A stretch of DNA of 57,146 nucleotides from Eubacteriales bacterium (GCA_030527665.1 JAUNAK010000008.1:1-57146), one strand, 5' to 3'; shown: positions 42,569-52,526, counted from the stretch's first letter. Notes: generated from the letters alone by a model not told the origin. Numbers and translations are program-made.

Positions 42569-44170
42569 TCAGTGCTGTCCGATCCGCCAGGAAACCGGAT
42601 ATTTGTTTTTGATCAGCCCCGCTGCATATTTTCCCCAGCCAAGAGGAAATCTGTCAACACAGACCAGGATCCATCCCTTCGGCTCTTTACCGCCCGCATC
42701 GTCCCTGCATGCAGAAATTTCTTCTTCTGTCAGCCGAATACTCTCGCCCCGCAGATAAGCCTCGCACCGCAGATCATCCGCATTTATGGAAAATGTAATC
42801 GGATAGTTCTCCTTTGTCAGTGCCATTGCCGTCGGCTGCGCCGGCTCAAAGCGCCTGGTCTTCCATTCTCCAAGAAACAGACCGTTTCGAAGGAAAGTCA
42901 GACCACGTACCCCTTCCGGAAGGCTGCCGGTCAGATACGCTTTATCAGCACGGTGATCCACCGATCTGGTTCCTTTCCGGACTTCCTCAAACAGCGAGAT
43001 CGACTCCATGGGAAGCACCTCATTCAGAAGCGCAGCTTCCTCCATCTCTTTGCTTCCTGCACCCTTCTCTTTTCGATCTCTCCGTCCGCCTTTTCCTTTA
43101 CGCACCTCATCCCAGCTCTGCTTTTTCTTCTTTTTCTTATTTCTGTCCCGGCTGCCGCTGCACTCAAATCCATCCGTTCCATTATCCGCAGACAGATCCA
43201 CACCATTTCCTGCAGTCACCGAATCACCGTCCCACTGTTCAGCAGCCTCTGCCGGCATCTGCTCCGGGAGCTTTCGCAGCAAGGCAAGGAAATGTCCCTC
43301 TCCCGGCATCTTATGCGGCCAGATCCGGACACATTTCCGAAGTTCCGCATTGCCGTCTGCCCACTCCGGGCGTCCCTCGGAAAAGCCTTCATAGGGCTCC
43401 ATTTCCTGCAGCTGCATATCCGGATGTTCCCGCAGGAACCAGGCGATCACTCCTTCATCCTCATCTGCCGAGAAAGTACAGGTGGAATACATCATCCAGC
43501 CGCCGGGCTTCAGCATCTCATAGGCATGCTTCAGAATCGTTCTCTGCTGCGCAGCAAAATACTGCACCCGTTCCGGACTCCAGGTATCCGCTACCTCCGG
43601 TGCCTTTCGGAACATTCCCTCACCGGAGCAGGGGGCATCCACCAGAATCTTGTCAAACCAGGAGGCAAATGCACGATTCAGCTTCTCCGGTGTCTCATTC
43701 GTAACCAGAATATTGGATGCACCGAAAAGTTCCAGATTCCTCAGAAGCGCCCGCGCCCTGGAATTGCTGATATCATTGGCAACCAGAAATCCGCTGCCTG
43801 CAAGCCTGGCAGCCAGTTCCGTAGCCTTGCCGCCCGGAGCCGCACACAGATCCAGAACTCTATCACCGGGATTGACCGGAAGCCTCGATGCCGGTGTCAT
43901 GGCACTGGGTTCCTGCAGATAATACACCCCCGCCTGATAAAACGGATGTCTTGCCGGAAAAATATCATTGCTGTAGAAGAATCCATTCTTCACCCAGGGG
44001 ATCCGTCTGATCGGAAACGGAGCCTTCTGTTCAAACTCCTCCGGTGTCAGCTTCATGGTATTCACCCGAAGCCCCCGAAGCCGTTCCTCCTCATAACTTG
44101 CCAGAAACGCCGGATACTCCTCCCCCAGCATCTCTTTCATTCTATTCGTAAATTCCGCCGGTAACTGCAT
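42569..44170 (-). CDS. rsmF: RsmF/RsmB-type rRNA (cytosine-C5)-methyltransferase
   Basis: 533 residues from ATG 44168-44170 behind GAGAGGG. Uses SAM to methylate a cytosine of 16S rRNA. NOP2/Sun core: SAM motif VLDLCAAPGGKATELA, motif IV DAPCSGEGMF with the first catalytic Cys, motif VI YSTCTFSADEDEGV with the second Cys. The C-terminal 130 residues are the RsmF-type PUA-like extension. Between them lies a strongly basic insert of about 50 residues including a run of lysines (RNKKKKKKQS) and KGKGGRRDRKEKG, likely an RNA contact. No operon partners; the long structured element at 44221-44481 precedes the start codon by about 50 nt. Confidence 0.93.
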   Translation of the reverse strand: MQLPAEFTNRMKEMLGEEYPAFLASYEEERLRGLRVNTMKLTPEEFEQKAPFPIRRIPWVKNGFFYSNDIFPARHPFYQAGVYYLQEPSAMTPASRLPVNPGDRVLDLCAAPGGKATELAARLAGSGFLVANDISNSRARALLRNLELFGASNILVTNETPEKLNRAFASWFDKILVDAPCSGEGMFRKAPEVADTWSPERVQYFAAQQRTILKHAYEMLKPGGWMMYSTCTFSADEDEGVIAWFLREHPDMQLQEMEPYEGFSEGRPEWADGNAELRKCVRIWPHKMPGEGHFLALLRKLPEQMPAEAAEQWDGDSVTAGNGVDLSADNGTDGFECSGSRDRNKKKKKKQSWDEVRKGKGGRRDRKEKGAGSKEMEEAALLNEVLPMESISLFEEVRKGTRSVDHRADKAYLTGSLPEGVRGLTFLRNGLFLGEWKTRRFEPAQPTAMALTKENYPITFSINADDLRCEAYLRGESIRLTEEEISACRDDAGGKEPKGWILVCVDRFPLGWGKYAAGLIKNKYPVSWRIGQH

Positions 44171-44220
44171 AATTCCCTCTCTTGTATAATTTACAGTGAA
44201 TCGCCTCCTGAATTGTAACC

Positions 44221-44481
44221 GCAGCACCTGTTGTGCAAATACACGAAGCAGGTACTCTGAGGCGGCCGGCCCTTAGTGATTACGATGAGCACTTTCCTCG
44301 ATGGAGCCCCTGGTGACCATCGAGGATTAGTGCGACGTATGCATCGCACTTAGCAAAGCCAAGCGAAGCGAAGGCTGCGCTTAGTAAGATGCAGCACAAG
44401 CCTGCGCCGTGCGAACTTAGTGCCGCTGCCAGCCGAAGGTAGTGCAAACGTGCCTGCGAGGTATTGCGCAACAGGTGCTGC
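44221..44481. repeat. 261-nt structured element bounded by inverted repeats
   Basis: Ends are near-perfect inverted repeats: 44221-44242 and 44461-44481, GCAGCACCTGTTGYGCAA plus ATAC, with one mismatch and one indel. Inside are further stems, including TCCTCGATGG/CCATCGAGGA (44295-44326) and GTGCGA/TCGCAC (44331-44349). On the minus strand the hexamer-like motif CACTAAG or CTAAG recurs about five times at the bases of stems. No transposase and no target-site duplication is visible. Either a MITE-like palindrome or a structured RNA in the leader of the methyltransferase gene. Confidence 0.7.
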
Positions 44482-44553
44482 ACACACCTATACTCATAAG
44501 GCGTTTCACCTGCCATTTATTCCTGTTCTTTGATACTGTACATGATTTCCACC

Positions 44554-44588
44554 AAAAAGAAAAGCCTCCGAACCGAAGTCCGAAGGCT
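44554..44588 (-). terminator. Terminator of spoVG
   Basis: AGCCTCCG / CGAAGGCT stem (44563-44570 with 44581-44588; one mismatch) followed on the minus strand by TTTCTTTTT. Confidence 0.8.
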
Positions 44589-44628
44589 GTCTTTCAAAGT
44601 CTGCAAGCATCCAACGATCATTGTATCC

Positions 44629-44901
44629 TTATTCGCTGGTTTCTTCCTGCATTGCTTCTTCGTATTTTTCCAGAATAAGATTCTGAATTCTGTCACGCGT
44701 TTCTGAGTTAATGGGATGAGCGATGTCTCTGTATTCTCCGTCTGTCGCTTTCCGGCTGGGCATTGCAATAAACAAACCCTTTTCGCCTTCGATAACTTTA
44801 ATGTCGTGAACGGCAAATTCATTATCTAAGGTGATGGAAACGACTGCCTTCATCTTTCCTTCTTTTGTTACTTTTCGTACTCTGACATCAGTGATATTCA
44901 T
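44629..44901 (-). CDS. spoVG: Septation/sporulation regulator SpoVG
   Basis: 90-residue nucleic-acid-binding protein that affects septation, sporulation and capsule or virulence genes in Firmicutes. The family signature is clear: [35 protein letters not shown] and FRDIAHPI-like [13 protein letters not shown]. Start ATG with AAGGAGG close upstream. It follows glgD by 30 nt on the same strand with no terminator between, so it may be read from the glgC promoter as well as from one of its own. Its presence supports a sporulating-lineage Firmicute. Confidence 0.98.
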   Translation of the reverse strand: MNITDVRVRKVTKEGKMKAVVSITLDNEFAVHDIKVIEGEKGLFIAMPSRKATDGEYRDIAHPINSETRDRIQNLILEKYEEAMQEETSE

Positions 44902-44931
44902 AATCCTCCTTCTCCCGCGCCAGATAGGGAT

Positions 44932-46047
44932 CTAGATCGTATATCGCTCATTCTTTTCGACTACGATCTTTATTTTGCCTTCCCCGCAATAATAAGAATT
45001 GGCTCTTATGGTATCACGGCTCTCGACGATACAATTCTCAATATGAGTATTGTCCCCCAGATACACATTGTTAAGGATGATGGAATTCTTAATCACACAA
45101 TTGTTGCCTACGTACACGTCTTTGAAGAGAATGGAATTTTCAACTTGTCCATTAATGATACAACCGCTCGATATCAGACTGTTCTTTACTATGTTGCCAG
45201 GATTGTATTTTGCAGGTGGAAGATCATCGATTTTTGAATATACTTCAGGATACTGATTGAAGAAATAATCTCTGATCTCCGGTTTCAGGAAATCCATATT
45301 CGTCTTGAAATAAGATTCCACCGTTGCAATGTTGCTCCAGTAGGTATTGATTTTATATCCATAAATCCGTTTTACATTCTTGTAACGGATAAAGATATCC
45401 TTTACCAGGTCGTATCGTTCTTCTTGTGCGCAACGCTCCAGAAGTTCGATTAATTGTCTTCTTCTTATAACATATATTCCGGTAGAAATCAAGTTTGAAT
45501 CGGAAACCATAGGTTTTTCCTCAAACTCTTCGATCCTTCCGTCATCATTCATTTTCAGAACGCCGAACCGGCTAGGATCCTCATCCCGGACTTCCGTACA
45601 GACAACGGTAATGTCCGAACGCTTGGAAACATGGTACTCCAGTACTTTGTTAAAATCCAGTTTGTAGATGCCGTCCCCGGACGCAATGACCACATAGGGT
45701 TCATGACTTTCCTTCAGCCAGGTCAGGTTCTGATAGAGGGCATCTGCCGTTCCTCTGTACCACCAGCTGTTGGAAGCAGTAACGGTCGGTGTAAATACAA
45801 ACAGACCGCCCTGCTTTCTTCCGAAATCCCACCATTTGGAACTCATCAGGTGTTCGTTCAGACTGCGGGCATTGTACTGTGTGAGCACGGCAACTTTCTG
45901 AATATGTGAATTACTCATGCTGCTCAATGCAAAATCAATGCTTCGATAACTGCCTACCATCGGCATTGCTGCGATGCAGCGTTTGTTTGACAGTTCCCGC
46001 ATGCGGTTGCTGTTCCCGCCTGCCAGGATGATACCAAGTGCTTTCAT
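44932..46047 (-). CDS. glgD: Glucose-1-phosphate adenylyltransferase subunit GlgD
   Basis: 371-residue partner of GlgC. It has the nucleotidyltransferase fold with [12 protein letters not shown] instead of the full catalytic signature, the [12 protein letters not shown] region where catalytic residues differ, and left-handed beta-helix repeats at the C terminus ([21 protein letters not shown]). In Firmicutes GlgC-GlgD heteromers are more active than GlgC alone; GlgD itself is mainly regulatory. The start overlaps the glgC stop by 4 nt (ATGA), which suits stoichiometric assembly. Confidence 0.97.
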   Translation of the reverse strand: MKALGIILAGGNSNRMRELSNKRCIAAMPMVGSYRSIDFALSSMSNSHIQKVAVLTQYNARSLNEHLMSSKWWDFGRKQGGLFVFTPTVTASNSWWYRGTADALYQNLTWLKESHEPYVVIASGDGIYKLDFNKVLEYHVSKRSDITVVCTEVRDEDPSRFGVLKMNDDGRIEEFEEKPMVSDSNLISTGIYVIRRRQLIELLERCAQEERYDLVKDIFIRYKNVKRIYGYKINTYWSNIATVESYFKTNMDFLKPEIRDYFFNQYPEVYSKIDDLPPAKYNPGNIVKNSLISSGCIINGQVENSILFKDVYVGNNCVIKNSIILNNVYLGDNTHIENCIVESRDTIRANSYYCGEGKIKIVVEKNERYTI

Positions 46048-47321
46048 AACCGATCACCGTCCTCTCTCAGAAGTGCTCCTCCGGAAGGAAGCATCTGCTC
46101 CGGATAATCTTCTGCCGTTGTGACTCCCGCAATGACGGTATTCTTACCGATTCGTACACCTTCCGGAATCACGGATTTTTCTCCGATGGTTACAAGTCCC
46201 CAGCCGTATACATCCGCTTTCAGGGTATTCGGCACTTCCTCACCGGTTCCGATAACCGTACCTGCACCGACAGCAACCTCTTCGGCAATGATTGCCCGGT
46301 CAATGGTACATCCCTTTCCGATCCGTGTATTACGCATGATGATGGAATCCCGTATAACCGTATCCGCTTCGATCGTTACACCGGCACCGATGATCGAATT
46401 ATACACTTTTCCGTAGATCTCACAGCCTTCACCCATAATGCAGCGATCCACTACAGCGTCGGAAGCAATGTACTGCGGGCGAATGATATCGCTCTTGGTA
46501 TAGAATTTCCAGAATTCCTCATACAGATTGAATTCCGGAATGATATCGATCAGCTCCATGTTTGCTTCCCAGAAAGATCCAAGTGTACCAACATCCTTCC
46601 AGTAGCCGTTGAATTCATAGGCAAAGAGGCGTTCGCCCTTATCCTTGCAGTACGGAAGAACATGCTTGCCGAAATCACAGCCCGGCTGATCCTTCAGGGT
46701 AAGCAGTGCTTCTTTCAATGCCTTCCATGTAAAAATATAGATACCCATGGATGCAAGATTACTTCGCGGATTTGCAGGCTTTTCTTCAAAATCCTCGACC
46801 TTTCCACGCTCATCCGCAATGATGATACCAAAGCGCTTTGCCTCTTCCATTGGAACCGGCATACATGCCAGCGTAACATCCGCTTTATTCGCCTTGTGAT
46901 ATTCCAGCATCATCTGGTAATCCATCTTGTAAATATGATCGCCGCCCAGAATGAGCACATATTCCGGATTGAAAGCCTCCATATATGCCAGATTCTGATA
47001 GATTGCATTTGCGGTTCCCGTATACCATTCCGTATCATGTTTCTTCTCATAAGGAGGAAGAACCGACACACCTCCGACGTTCCTGTCCAGATCCCACGGA
47101 ATACCGATTCCGATATGACTGTTCAGACGAAGCGGCTGATACTGTGTCAGCACACCCACTGTATCAATTCCCGAGTTGATGCAATTGCTGAGAGGAAAAT
47201 CAATGATTCGATATTTGCCGCCGAATTCCACTGCCGGCTTGGCAACCTTCGATGTAAGAACGCCCAATCTGCTGCCCTGACCACCGGCTAAAATCATGGC
47301 GATCATCTCTTTTTTGACCAT
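46044..47321 (-). CDS. glgC: Glucose-1-phosphate adenylyltransferase GlgC
   Basis: Makes ADP-glucose for glycogen synthesis. 425 residues: [30 protein letters not shown] (split here as [14 protein letters not shown] and [15 protein letters not shown]) is the substrate site, [10 protein letters not shown] the catalytic aspartate region, EEKPANP the sugar-phosphate region, and a beta-helix domain at the C terminus. First gene of glgC-glgD; glgA, glgB and glgP are not in the window. Start ATG behind AGAGGTGA. Promoter at 47352-47380. Confidence 0.98.
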   Translation of the reverse strand: MVKKEMIAMILAGGQGSRLGVLTSKVAKPAVEFGGKYRIIDFPLSNCINSGIDTVGVLTQYQPLRLNSHIGIGIPWDLDRNVGGVSVLPPYEKKHDTEWYTGTANAIYQNLAYMEAFNPEYVLILGGDHIYKMDYQMMLEYHKANKADVTLACMPVPMEEAKRFGIIIADERGKVEDFEEKPANPRSNLASMGIYIFTWKALKEALLTLKDQPGCDFGKHVLPYCKDKGERLFAYEFNGYWKDVGTLGSFWEANMELIDIIPEFNLYEEFWKFYTKSDIIRPQYIASDAVVDRCIMGEGCEIYGKVYNSIIGAGVTIEADTVIRDSIIMRNTRIGKGCTIDRAIIAEEVAVGAGTVIGTGEEVPNTLKADVYGWGLVTIGEKSVIPEGVRIGKNTVIAGVTTAEDYPEQMLPSGGALLREDGDRL

Positions 47322-47351
47322 AGAATCACCTCTTTCATTAAAAGTAAGTTA

Positions 47352-47380
47352 ATTATAGCATATCGGTTTACACATGTGAA
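47352..47380 (-). promoter_or_regulatory. glgCD promoter
   Basis: Minus strand -35 TTCACA (47375-47380), 17-nt spacer and extended -10 TGCTATAAT (hexamer 47352-47357), about 30 nt before glgC. Confidence 0.75.
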
Positions 47381-47473
47381 CAATTTAAATAATTTTCTGT
47401 CTTTTCTGCTCATCCTTTTATGCACAATAAACAATTTATTTTTCATTAAAATTTCCGAATATTTTCGGTTTGC

Positions 47474-47502
47474 TTGAAATGTCTATCCCCTGCATGTATA
47501 AT
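47474..47502 (+). promoter_or_regulatory. murC promoter
   Basis: Plus strand -35 TTGAAA (47474-47479), 17-nt spacer and consensus -10 TATAAT (47497-47502), 80 nt before murC. Confidence 0.8.
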
Positions 47503-47581
47503 TGATAAGCTAACTTAGTGTGGTAATCTATGCAAACTATGCGTTTTTTCATACTTATATAAGAGAAAGAAGGTTTTCATT

Positions 47582-48961
47582 ATGTACGAATTGCATTTTG
47601 ATCATACTTGCCATTTACATTTTATCGGTATCGGCGGAATCAGTATGAGCGGACTTGCCGCCATTCTGCTTGACCGCGGATTTACGGTTTCCGGTTCCGA
47701 TGCAAAGGAGACACCGCTGACAGAAAAGCTGACTGCCGCAGGTGCAAGGATCGCTTATGCACAGACAGCCGAGAACATCACCGATGACATCGATGTCGTT
47801 GTCTATACCGCAGCCATCCATCCCTCCAATCCGGAGTATGCGGCTGCTGTTGAGAAAAAGATCCCGATGCTGACCCGTGCCGAGCTGCTCGGACAGATGA
47901 TGAAGAATTACGCGATCCCGATCTGTGTATCCGGTACCCATGGCAAAACAACGACTACTTCCATGGCTTCCCATGTACTGATGGCCGGTGACCTGAACCC
48001 GACGATCTCGGTCGGCGGTATTCTTCCGATGATCGGCGGAAACTATCATATCGGAAGTGAGAAGGCCTTCCTGATGGAAGCCTGTGAATATACCAACAGC
48101 TTCCTGAGCTTCTTCCCGAAGATCAGCATCATTCTGGATATCGATGCGGATCATCTGGACTTCTTCAAGGATCTGGAGGATATCCGGAATTCCTTCCGCA
48201 AATTTGCGGAACTGCTTCCGGATGACGGTATTCTGATCATCAACGCCGACGACCCGGCATGCAAGATGATCACCAAAAATCTGAACTGCCGTATCATTAC
48301 CTATTCCATGAGCAACAAAGGAGACTACACCGCCGATCTTGTTACCTATGACAAGCTCGGTCATGCTTCCTTCCGTGCCCTGTACAAGGGCGAGCCGATC
48401 GGCAGTTTTTCCCTTGAAGTTCCGGGACAGCATAATGTCAGCAATGCACTGGCTGTTATCGCCCTCGGCAGAGAACTTGGCCTGAATGCAGAGCAGATCC
48501 AGAAGGGATTTGCGACCTTCACCGGAACCAACCGCCGTTTTGAGCAGAAGGGAACCTTCAACGGGGCCGACGTGATCGACGATTACGCGCATCATCCGAC
48601 GGAGATCCGTGCAACACTGCGCACCGCCGCCCGTGTTCCTCACAAGACCGTATGGTGCGTATTCCAGCCCCATACCTATACAAGAACAAAATCCCTGCTT
48701 CCGCAGTTTGCAGAGGCACTTTCCCTTGCCGATCATGTGGTTCTGGCAGATATCTATGCGGCACGTGAGCTGGACGTTTACGGCATCTCCTCCCGTGACC
48801 TGCAGACCGAGATCCTCAAATACGGTACGGAATGTGATTACTTCCCGTCCTTTGAGGAGATCGAAGATTATCTGCGCGCCAATGTGAAAGAAGGCGATCT
48901 CCTGATCACCATGGGTGCGGGAAATATCGTACAGGTCGGCGAAGCACTTATCGAGAAATAA
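47582..48961 (+). CDS. murC: UDP-N-acetylmuramate--L-alanine ligase
   Basis: Adds L-Ala to UDP-MurNAc, the first peptide step of peptidoglycan synthesis. 459 residues: N-terminal UDP-binding HFIGIGGISMSGLAAILL, ATP-binding SGTHGKTTTTSM at about residue 118, the central EACEYTNSFL and DIDADHLDFF, and the C-terminal VIDDYAHHPTEI. Length is canonical. First gene of a plus-strand run with dnaD, a dnaI-like loader and prs; the following ATG is 18 nt away. Start ATG after AAGAAGG. Confidence 0.98.
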   Translation: MYELHFDHTCHLHFIGIGGISMSGLAAILLDRGFTVSGSDAKETPLTEKLTAAGARIAYAQTAENITDDIDVVVYTAAIHPSNPEYAAAVEKKIPMLTRAELLGQMMKNYAIPICVSGTHGKTTTTSMASHVLMAGDLNPTISVGGILPMIGGNYHIGSEKAFLMEACEYTNSFLSFFPKISIILDIDADHLDFFKDLEDIRNSFRKFAELLPDDGILIINADDPACKMITKNLNCRIITYSMSNKGDYTADLVTYDKLGHASFRALYKGEPIGSFSLEVPGQHNVSNALAVIALGRELGLNAEQIQKGFATFTGTNRRFEQKGTFNGADVIDDYAHHPTEIRATLRTAARVPHKTVWCVFQPHTYTRTKSLLPQFAEALSLADHVVLADIYAARELDVYGISSRDLQTEILKYGTECDYFPSFEEIEDYLRANVKEGDLLITMGAGNIVQVGEALIEK

Positions 48962-48978
48962 ACGTTTCCGGGGGAATC

Positions 48979-50079
48979 ATGGGTCATCTGAAAATTAAAG
49001 ATCGGCGCACGGGCGGCACAACTGCTGTCCCGGATGCGTTTATCGATTATTATATGCCCCGTGCCAACGGGGAATTTGTCAAAATCTATCTGTTTCTGCT
49101 TCGTACCGTCTCCAAGGACGATATCGACCCCTCTCTCGAGGATCTGGCAGATATCTTTTCCTGCCCGGAAAAAGATATTCTCCGGGCACTTCGCTATTGG
49201 GAAAAAGCAGGACTGCTGCAGCTGAAATTTTACGGCCGGGAACGGGAACTGGAATCCATTTCCCTGCTTCCGATCGCAACCGAGCTTCACAAAACACAAT
49301 CGGAACCGGAAGAAAAACCGGAACCCCCGGAAGAAATCGTTCCCGCTGAACCGAAACCGGAAGAAAAACCGGCGCAGATCTCTGCCAGCCGCATGAAAGA
49401 ACTGAAGGATGACAATACCGCCCGTCAGATTCTTTTCATCGCCGAGCAGTACATCGGAACGGCCCGTCTGACCAAGACCGATATGCAGAAGATCCTGTAT
49501 TTTTATGACGAGCTGCATTTTCCGCAGGATCTGATCGATTATCTGATCGAATACTGTGTATCCACCGGTCACCGGGAGATCAGCTACATTACCAAAGTCG
49601 GACTGAACTGGCATCAGCAGGGACTTCTGACCGTCACCGATGCCAAAGCACACAACAAGCTCTGGAAAGATTCCTATTTTTCCATTTTCCGTGCTTTTGG
49701 TATCCGCAACCGAAACCCGATCCCGGATGAGATCCGCACCATGGACCGCTGGCTGAAGGAATACGGCTTCTCTGTGGAGCTGATCTCCGAAGCAGCCCGC
49801 CGAACCATTTCCAAAACGGGGCAGCCCAGCTTTCCGTATACCGAACGGATCCTGTCCGACTGGCATAAAGCAGGCGTGCACAATCTGGAGGCTGTTGCCG
49901 CACTGGATCAGGCGCACCGGGCAGAAAAGGATGCCGCCGCGCAGAAAGCAGCTGCAGCTTCCTCTGCCTCCCGCAAGCCTGCTGCCAGCCGCTTCACAAA
50001 CTTTGAAGAGCGTACCTACGACTATTCCAGTCTGGAAAGCCGTCTTCTGCAGAACAGCAAGGATTCGGACCTCGACTGA
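48979..50079 (+). CDS. dnaD: DnaD domain replication-initiation protein
   Basis: 366 residues with an N-terminal winged-helix DnaD-like domain (LRTVSKDDIDPSLEDLADIF, then RALRYWEKAGLLQL), a Pro/Glu-rich linker at about 108-132, and one or two C-terminal DnaB_2/DnaD domains including ILYFYDELHFPQDLIDYLIEY and the YSIFRAFGIRNR region near TERILSDWHKAGV, the YxxxIL-W signature. Such proteins remodel DNA and recruit the helicase loader at oriC or restart forks. Its neighbour at 50091 is exactly such a loader, 11 nt downstream. Alanine-rich region near residue 310-330. Confidence 0.92.
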   Translation: MGHLKIKDRRTGGTTAVPDAFIDYYMPRANGEFVKIYLFLLRTVSKDDIDPSLEDLADIFSCPEKDILRALRYWEKAGLLQLKFYGRERELESISLLPIATELHKTQSEPEEKPEPPEEIVPAEPKPEEKPAQISASRMKELKDDNTARQILFIAEQYIGTARLTKTDMQKILYFYDELHFPQDLIDYLIEYCVSTGHREISYITKVGLNWHQQGLLTVTDAKAHNKLWKDSYFSIFRAFGIRNRNPIPDEIRTMDRWLKEYGFSVELISEAARRTISKTGQPSFPYTERILSDWHKAGVHNLEAVAALDQAHRAEKDAAAQKAAAASSASRKPAASRFTNFEERTYDYSSLESRLLQNSKDSDLD

Positions 50080-50090
50080 AGGAGGAACCT

Positions 50091-51092
50091 ATGGCACTGA
50101 CCAATACACAATACGCATCTATCATGCGTATTTTCAATGACCGGCAGCTGGCAAACCACCGTGAGGAAGAACGCCGTCTGCAGGAGATCCGGGAACAGAT
50201 ACCTGCGATCCGGGAATTGGATGATGCACTGGCATCTCTTGCTATCCGTAAAGCATTCACCGTTCTGAACGATGACCATGCAGATATCGATCTGGAAAAG
50301 GCGATATCCGATCGCAGGGAACAGAGAAGGCAGCTTCTGCTGTCTCACGGTTATCCGGAGAACTATCTGGATCCGATCTGTCATTGCAGCAAATGCAGTG
50401 ATACCGGATATATCGACAATCGGAAATGCTCCTGCTTTCTGGAAATGGAGACCGGCATCCTGTACCGCTCCTCCAACCTTCACAAACTTGCCTCTGATGA
50501 GGATTTTGCCCATTTTTCACTGGACTGGTATTCCCGCTCCCAGATGAACAAATCAAGCGGCATGAGTGCCTATGAGGAGGCAGAACGCGCCCTTCTGGTA
50601 TCCCGCTCCTTTGTCAGGAATTTTTCGGAACGCCTGGATACCGGAGAACCGGAGAATCTCTTTTTCTTCGGTTCTGTAGGCACGGGAAAAACCTTTCTGT
50701 CCCATGCCATTGCAAAAGAACTTCTGCAGCAGGGACGAAGCGTCCTGTATCTGTCTGCCTTTGAACTGTTTGACATTCTCGGGAAATATACCTTCCGGAC
50801 CGAGCAGGATATGAAGCAGGCACATGATCTGATCTTCGAAAGCGATCTTCTGATCATCGATGATCTGGGAACCGAACTGACCAATGCGTTTGTTGCTTCA
50901 CAGCTTTTCCTGATCATCAACGAAAGGATCCTTGCAGGAAAATCCACCATCATCTCCACCAATCTTTCTCTCGATCGATTCCAGGAGATTTTCTCTGAAC
51001 GTACCTTCTCCCGTATTATGGGAGCTTACACATTCATCCACTTTTCCGGTGAGGACATCCGCCTCCGGAAAAAACTACAAGGAGGACACTAA
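50091..51092 (+). CDS. dnaI: DnaI/DnaC-type helicase loader ATPase
   Basis: 333-residue AAA+ ATPase. N-terminal zinc-binding cluster CHCSKCSDTGYIDNRKCSCF (about 99-118) as in B. subtilis DnaI; AAA domain with Walker A FGSVGTGKTFLSHAI and Walker B LLIIDDLGTELTN, and sensor 1 STNLS. It loads the replicative helicase with DnaD onto DNA. Cotranscribed with dnaD (11-nt gap after AAGGAGG) and ends 2 nt before prs. Confidence 0.93.
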   Translation: MALTNTQYASIMRIFNDRQLANHREEERRLQEIREQIPAIRELDDALASLAIRKAFTVLNDDHADIDLEKAISDRREQRRQLLLSHGYPENYLDPICHCSKCSDTGYIDNRKCSCFLEMETGILYRSSNLHKLASDEDFAHFSLDWYSRSQMNKSSGMSAYEEAERALLVSRSFVRNFSERLDTGEPENLFFFGSVGTGKTFLSHAIAKELLQQGRSVLYLSAFELFDILGKYTFRTEQDMKQAHDLIFESDLLIIDDLGTELTNAFVASQLFLIINERILAGKSTIISTNLSLDRFQEIFSERTFSRIMGAYTFIHFSGEDIRLRKKLQGGH

Positions 51093-51094
51093 TT

Positions 51095-52282
51095 ATGGCA
51101 AAAGAGACCCCCGCTTACATTGATTCTCTGCCGATCGGCAGACTCGCGATCATTCCGCTGAAAAGCTGTGAGAAGATCGGAAAACGTGTGGATCATTTTC
51201 TCACCGAGTGGAGAAAAGGAAGAGATTCCATTCATAAGGGCAATGACAGTATCGAAGGCTATGAACGTGACACCTATATCCTGAATGCGGAGACTCCCCG
51301 TTTCGGTTCCGGAGAAGCCAAAGGCATTCTGAAAGAATCCGTCCGCGGCGATGATGTCTATCTGCTGGTGGATGTATGCAACAACTCCCTGACCTATTCC
51401 CTTTCCGGTCAGGTAAACCATATGTCTCCGGATGACCACTACCAGGATCTGAAGCGTATCATCGCAGCCATCGGCGGAAAAGCCCGCCGCATCAATGTGA
51501 TCATGCCCTTCCTGTATGAGAGCCGTCAGCATAAGCGTTCCGGCCGCGAGTCCCTGGACTGTGCCCTTGCCCTGCAGGAGCTGATCGACATGGGCGTTGA
51601 CAACATCATCACCTTCGATGCTCACGATCCCCGTGTACAGAATGCGATCCCGCTCCACGGCTTCGAGACCATTCAGCCTGCGTATCAGTTCATCAAAAAT
51701 ATCCTTCGCCATGCAGAACCGGATATGAAGGTGGATGCCGATCATCTGATGGTCATCAGTCCGGATGAAGGCGGTATGGGACGCGCGATCTATATTGCCA
51801 ACAACCTCGGTGTTGACATGGGTATGTTCTACAAGAGAAGAGATTATTCCGTGATCGTTGACGGCCGCAACCCGATCGTCGCACACGAATTTCTGGGAGC
51901 TGATGTTACAGGCAAGGACATGATCATCGTTGATGATATGATCTCCTCCGGCGACAGCATGATCGAGGTCGCACAGCTCCTGAAGCAGCGCGGTGCGAAA
52001 AACATCTATCTCTGCGCTACCTTTGGTCTGTTCACCAACGGCATGGAAAAATTCGACAAAGCCTATGAAAAAGGCTGGTTCACCAAGCTGGTAACCACCA
52101 ATCTGGTTTATCAGCAGCCGGAGCTTCTGGATAGACCGTATTACATCGGCTGCGATATGAGTAAATTCATTGCACTGATCATTGATACACTGAACCACGA
52201 CGCATCCATCAGTTCTCTGCTGGATCCGGCAGACCGTATCAGCCGTGTTCTGAAAAAATTTGAGAATGGGGAAAAGATCTGA
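51095..52282 (+). CDS. prs: Ribose-phosphate pyrophosphokinase (PRPP synthetase), long form
   Basis: Makes PRPP from ribose-5-phosphate and ATP for nucleotide, histidine and tryptophan synthesis. 395 residues, longer than the roughly 315-residue classical enzyme because of an N-terminal extension and insertions. The PRPP loop DMIIVDDMISSGDSM near residue 288, the ATP-contact MPFLYESRQHKRSGRE and TFDAHDPR are intact. The gene follows the helicase loader with a 2-nt gap and AAGGAGG in the loader coding end. This variant is common in Clostridia. A terminator hairpin and tandem repeats follow. Confidence 0.95.
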   Translation: MAKETPAYIDSLPIGRLAIIPLKSCEKIGKRVDHFLTEWRKGRDSIHKGNDSIEGYERDTYILNAETPRFGSGEAKGILKESVRGDDVYLLVDVCNNSLTYSLSGQVNHMSPDDHYQDLKRIIAAIGGKARRINVIMPFLYESRQHKRSGRESLDCALALQELIDMGVDNIITFDAHDPRVQNAIPLHGFETIQPAYQFIKNILRHAEPDMKVDADHLMVISPDEGGMGRAIYIANNLGVDMGMFYKRRDYSVIVDGRNPIVAHEFLGADVTGKDMIIVDDMISSGDSMIEVAQLLKQRGAKNIYLCATFGLFTNGMEKFDKAYEKGWFTKLVTTNLVYQQPELLDRPYYIGCDMSKFIALIIDTLNHDASISSLLDPADRISRVLKKFENGEKI

Positions 52283-52306
52283 TTTTCTTACAAAACCCGT
52301 ATTTTT

Positions 52307-52360
52307 AACGAGATTCGCACTTTAAACGAGATTCGCACTTTAAAAGAGGTTCACGTTTCA
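52307..52360. repeat. 18-bp tandem repeat downstream of prs
   Basis: Two identical copies of AACGAGATTCGCACTTTA (52307-52324 and 52325-52342) and a degenerate third (52343-52360) directly after the prs stop codon. Confidence 0.85.
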
Positions 52361-52392
52361 AATAATAACAGTGCTCGATCAGGTGTATAAAA

Positions 52393-52440
52393 GGGGAGAA
52401 TGCCATTGATTTTGATGGTATTCTCCCCTCTTCTTTATTT
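52393..52440. terminator. Terminator between prs and the DUF5648/transglutaminase gene
   Basis: 14-bp stem GGGGAGAATgCCAT / ATGGtATTCTCCCC with an 8-nt loop, T-rich on the plus strand (TCTTCTTTATTT) and CTTTTAT on the minus strand. Confidence 0.85.
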
Positions 52441-52526
52441 ATATCTCCGTCGACTGCTTCCGGAAAACAGAAGCCTCCGAACCCGCAATGATGGATGCAT
52501 ACCCTCTTCGGGCTTCACACTGCCGT

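Noticed and set aside
44221-44481. Insertion sequence
   Set aside because: Terminal inverted repeats exist but there is no transposase gene and no target-site duplication; kept only as a structured or MITE-like element.
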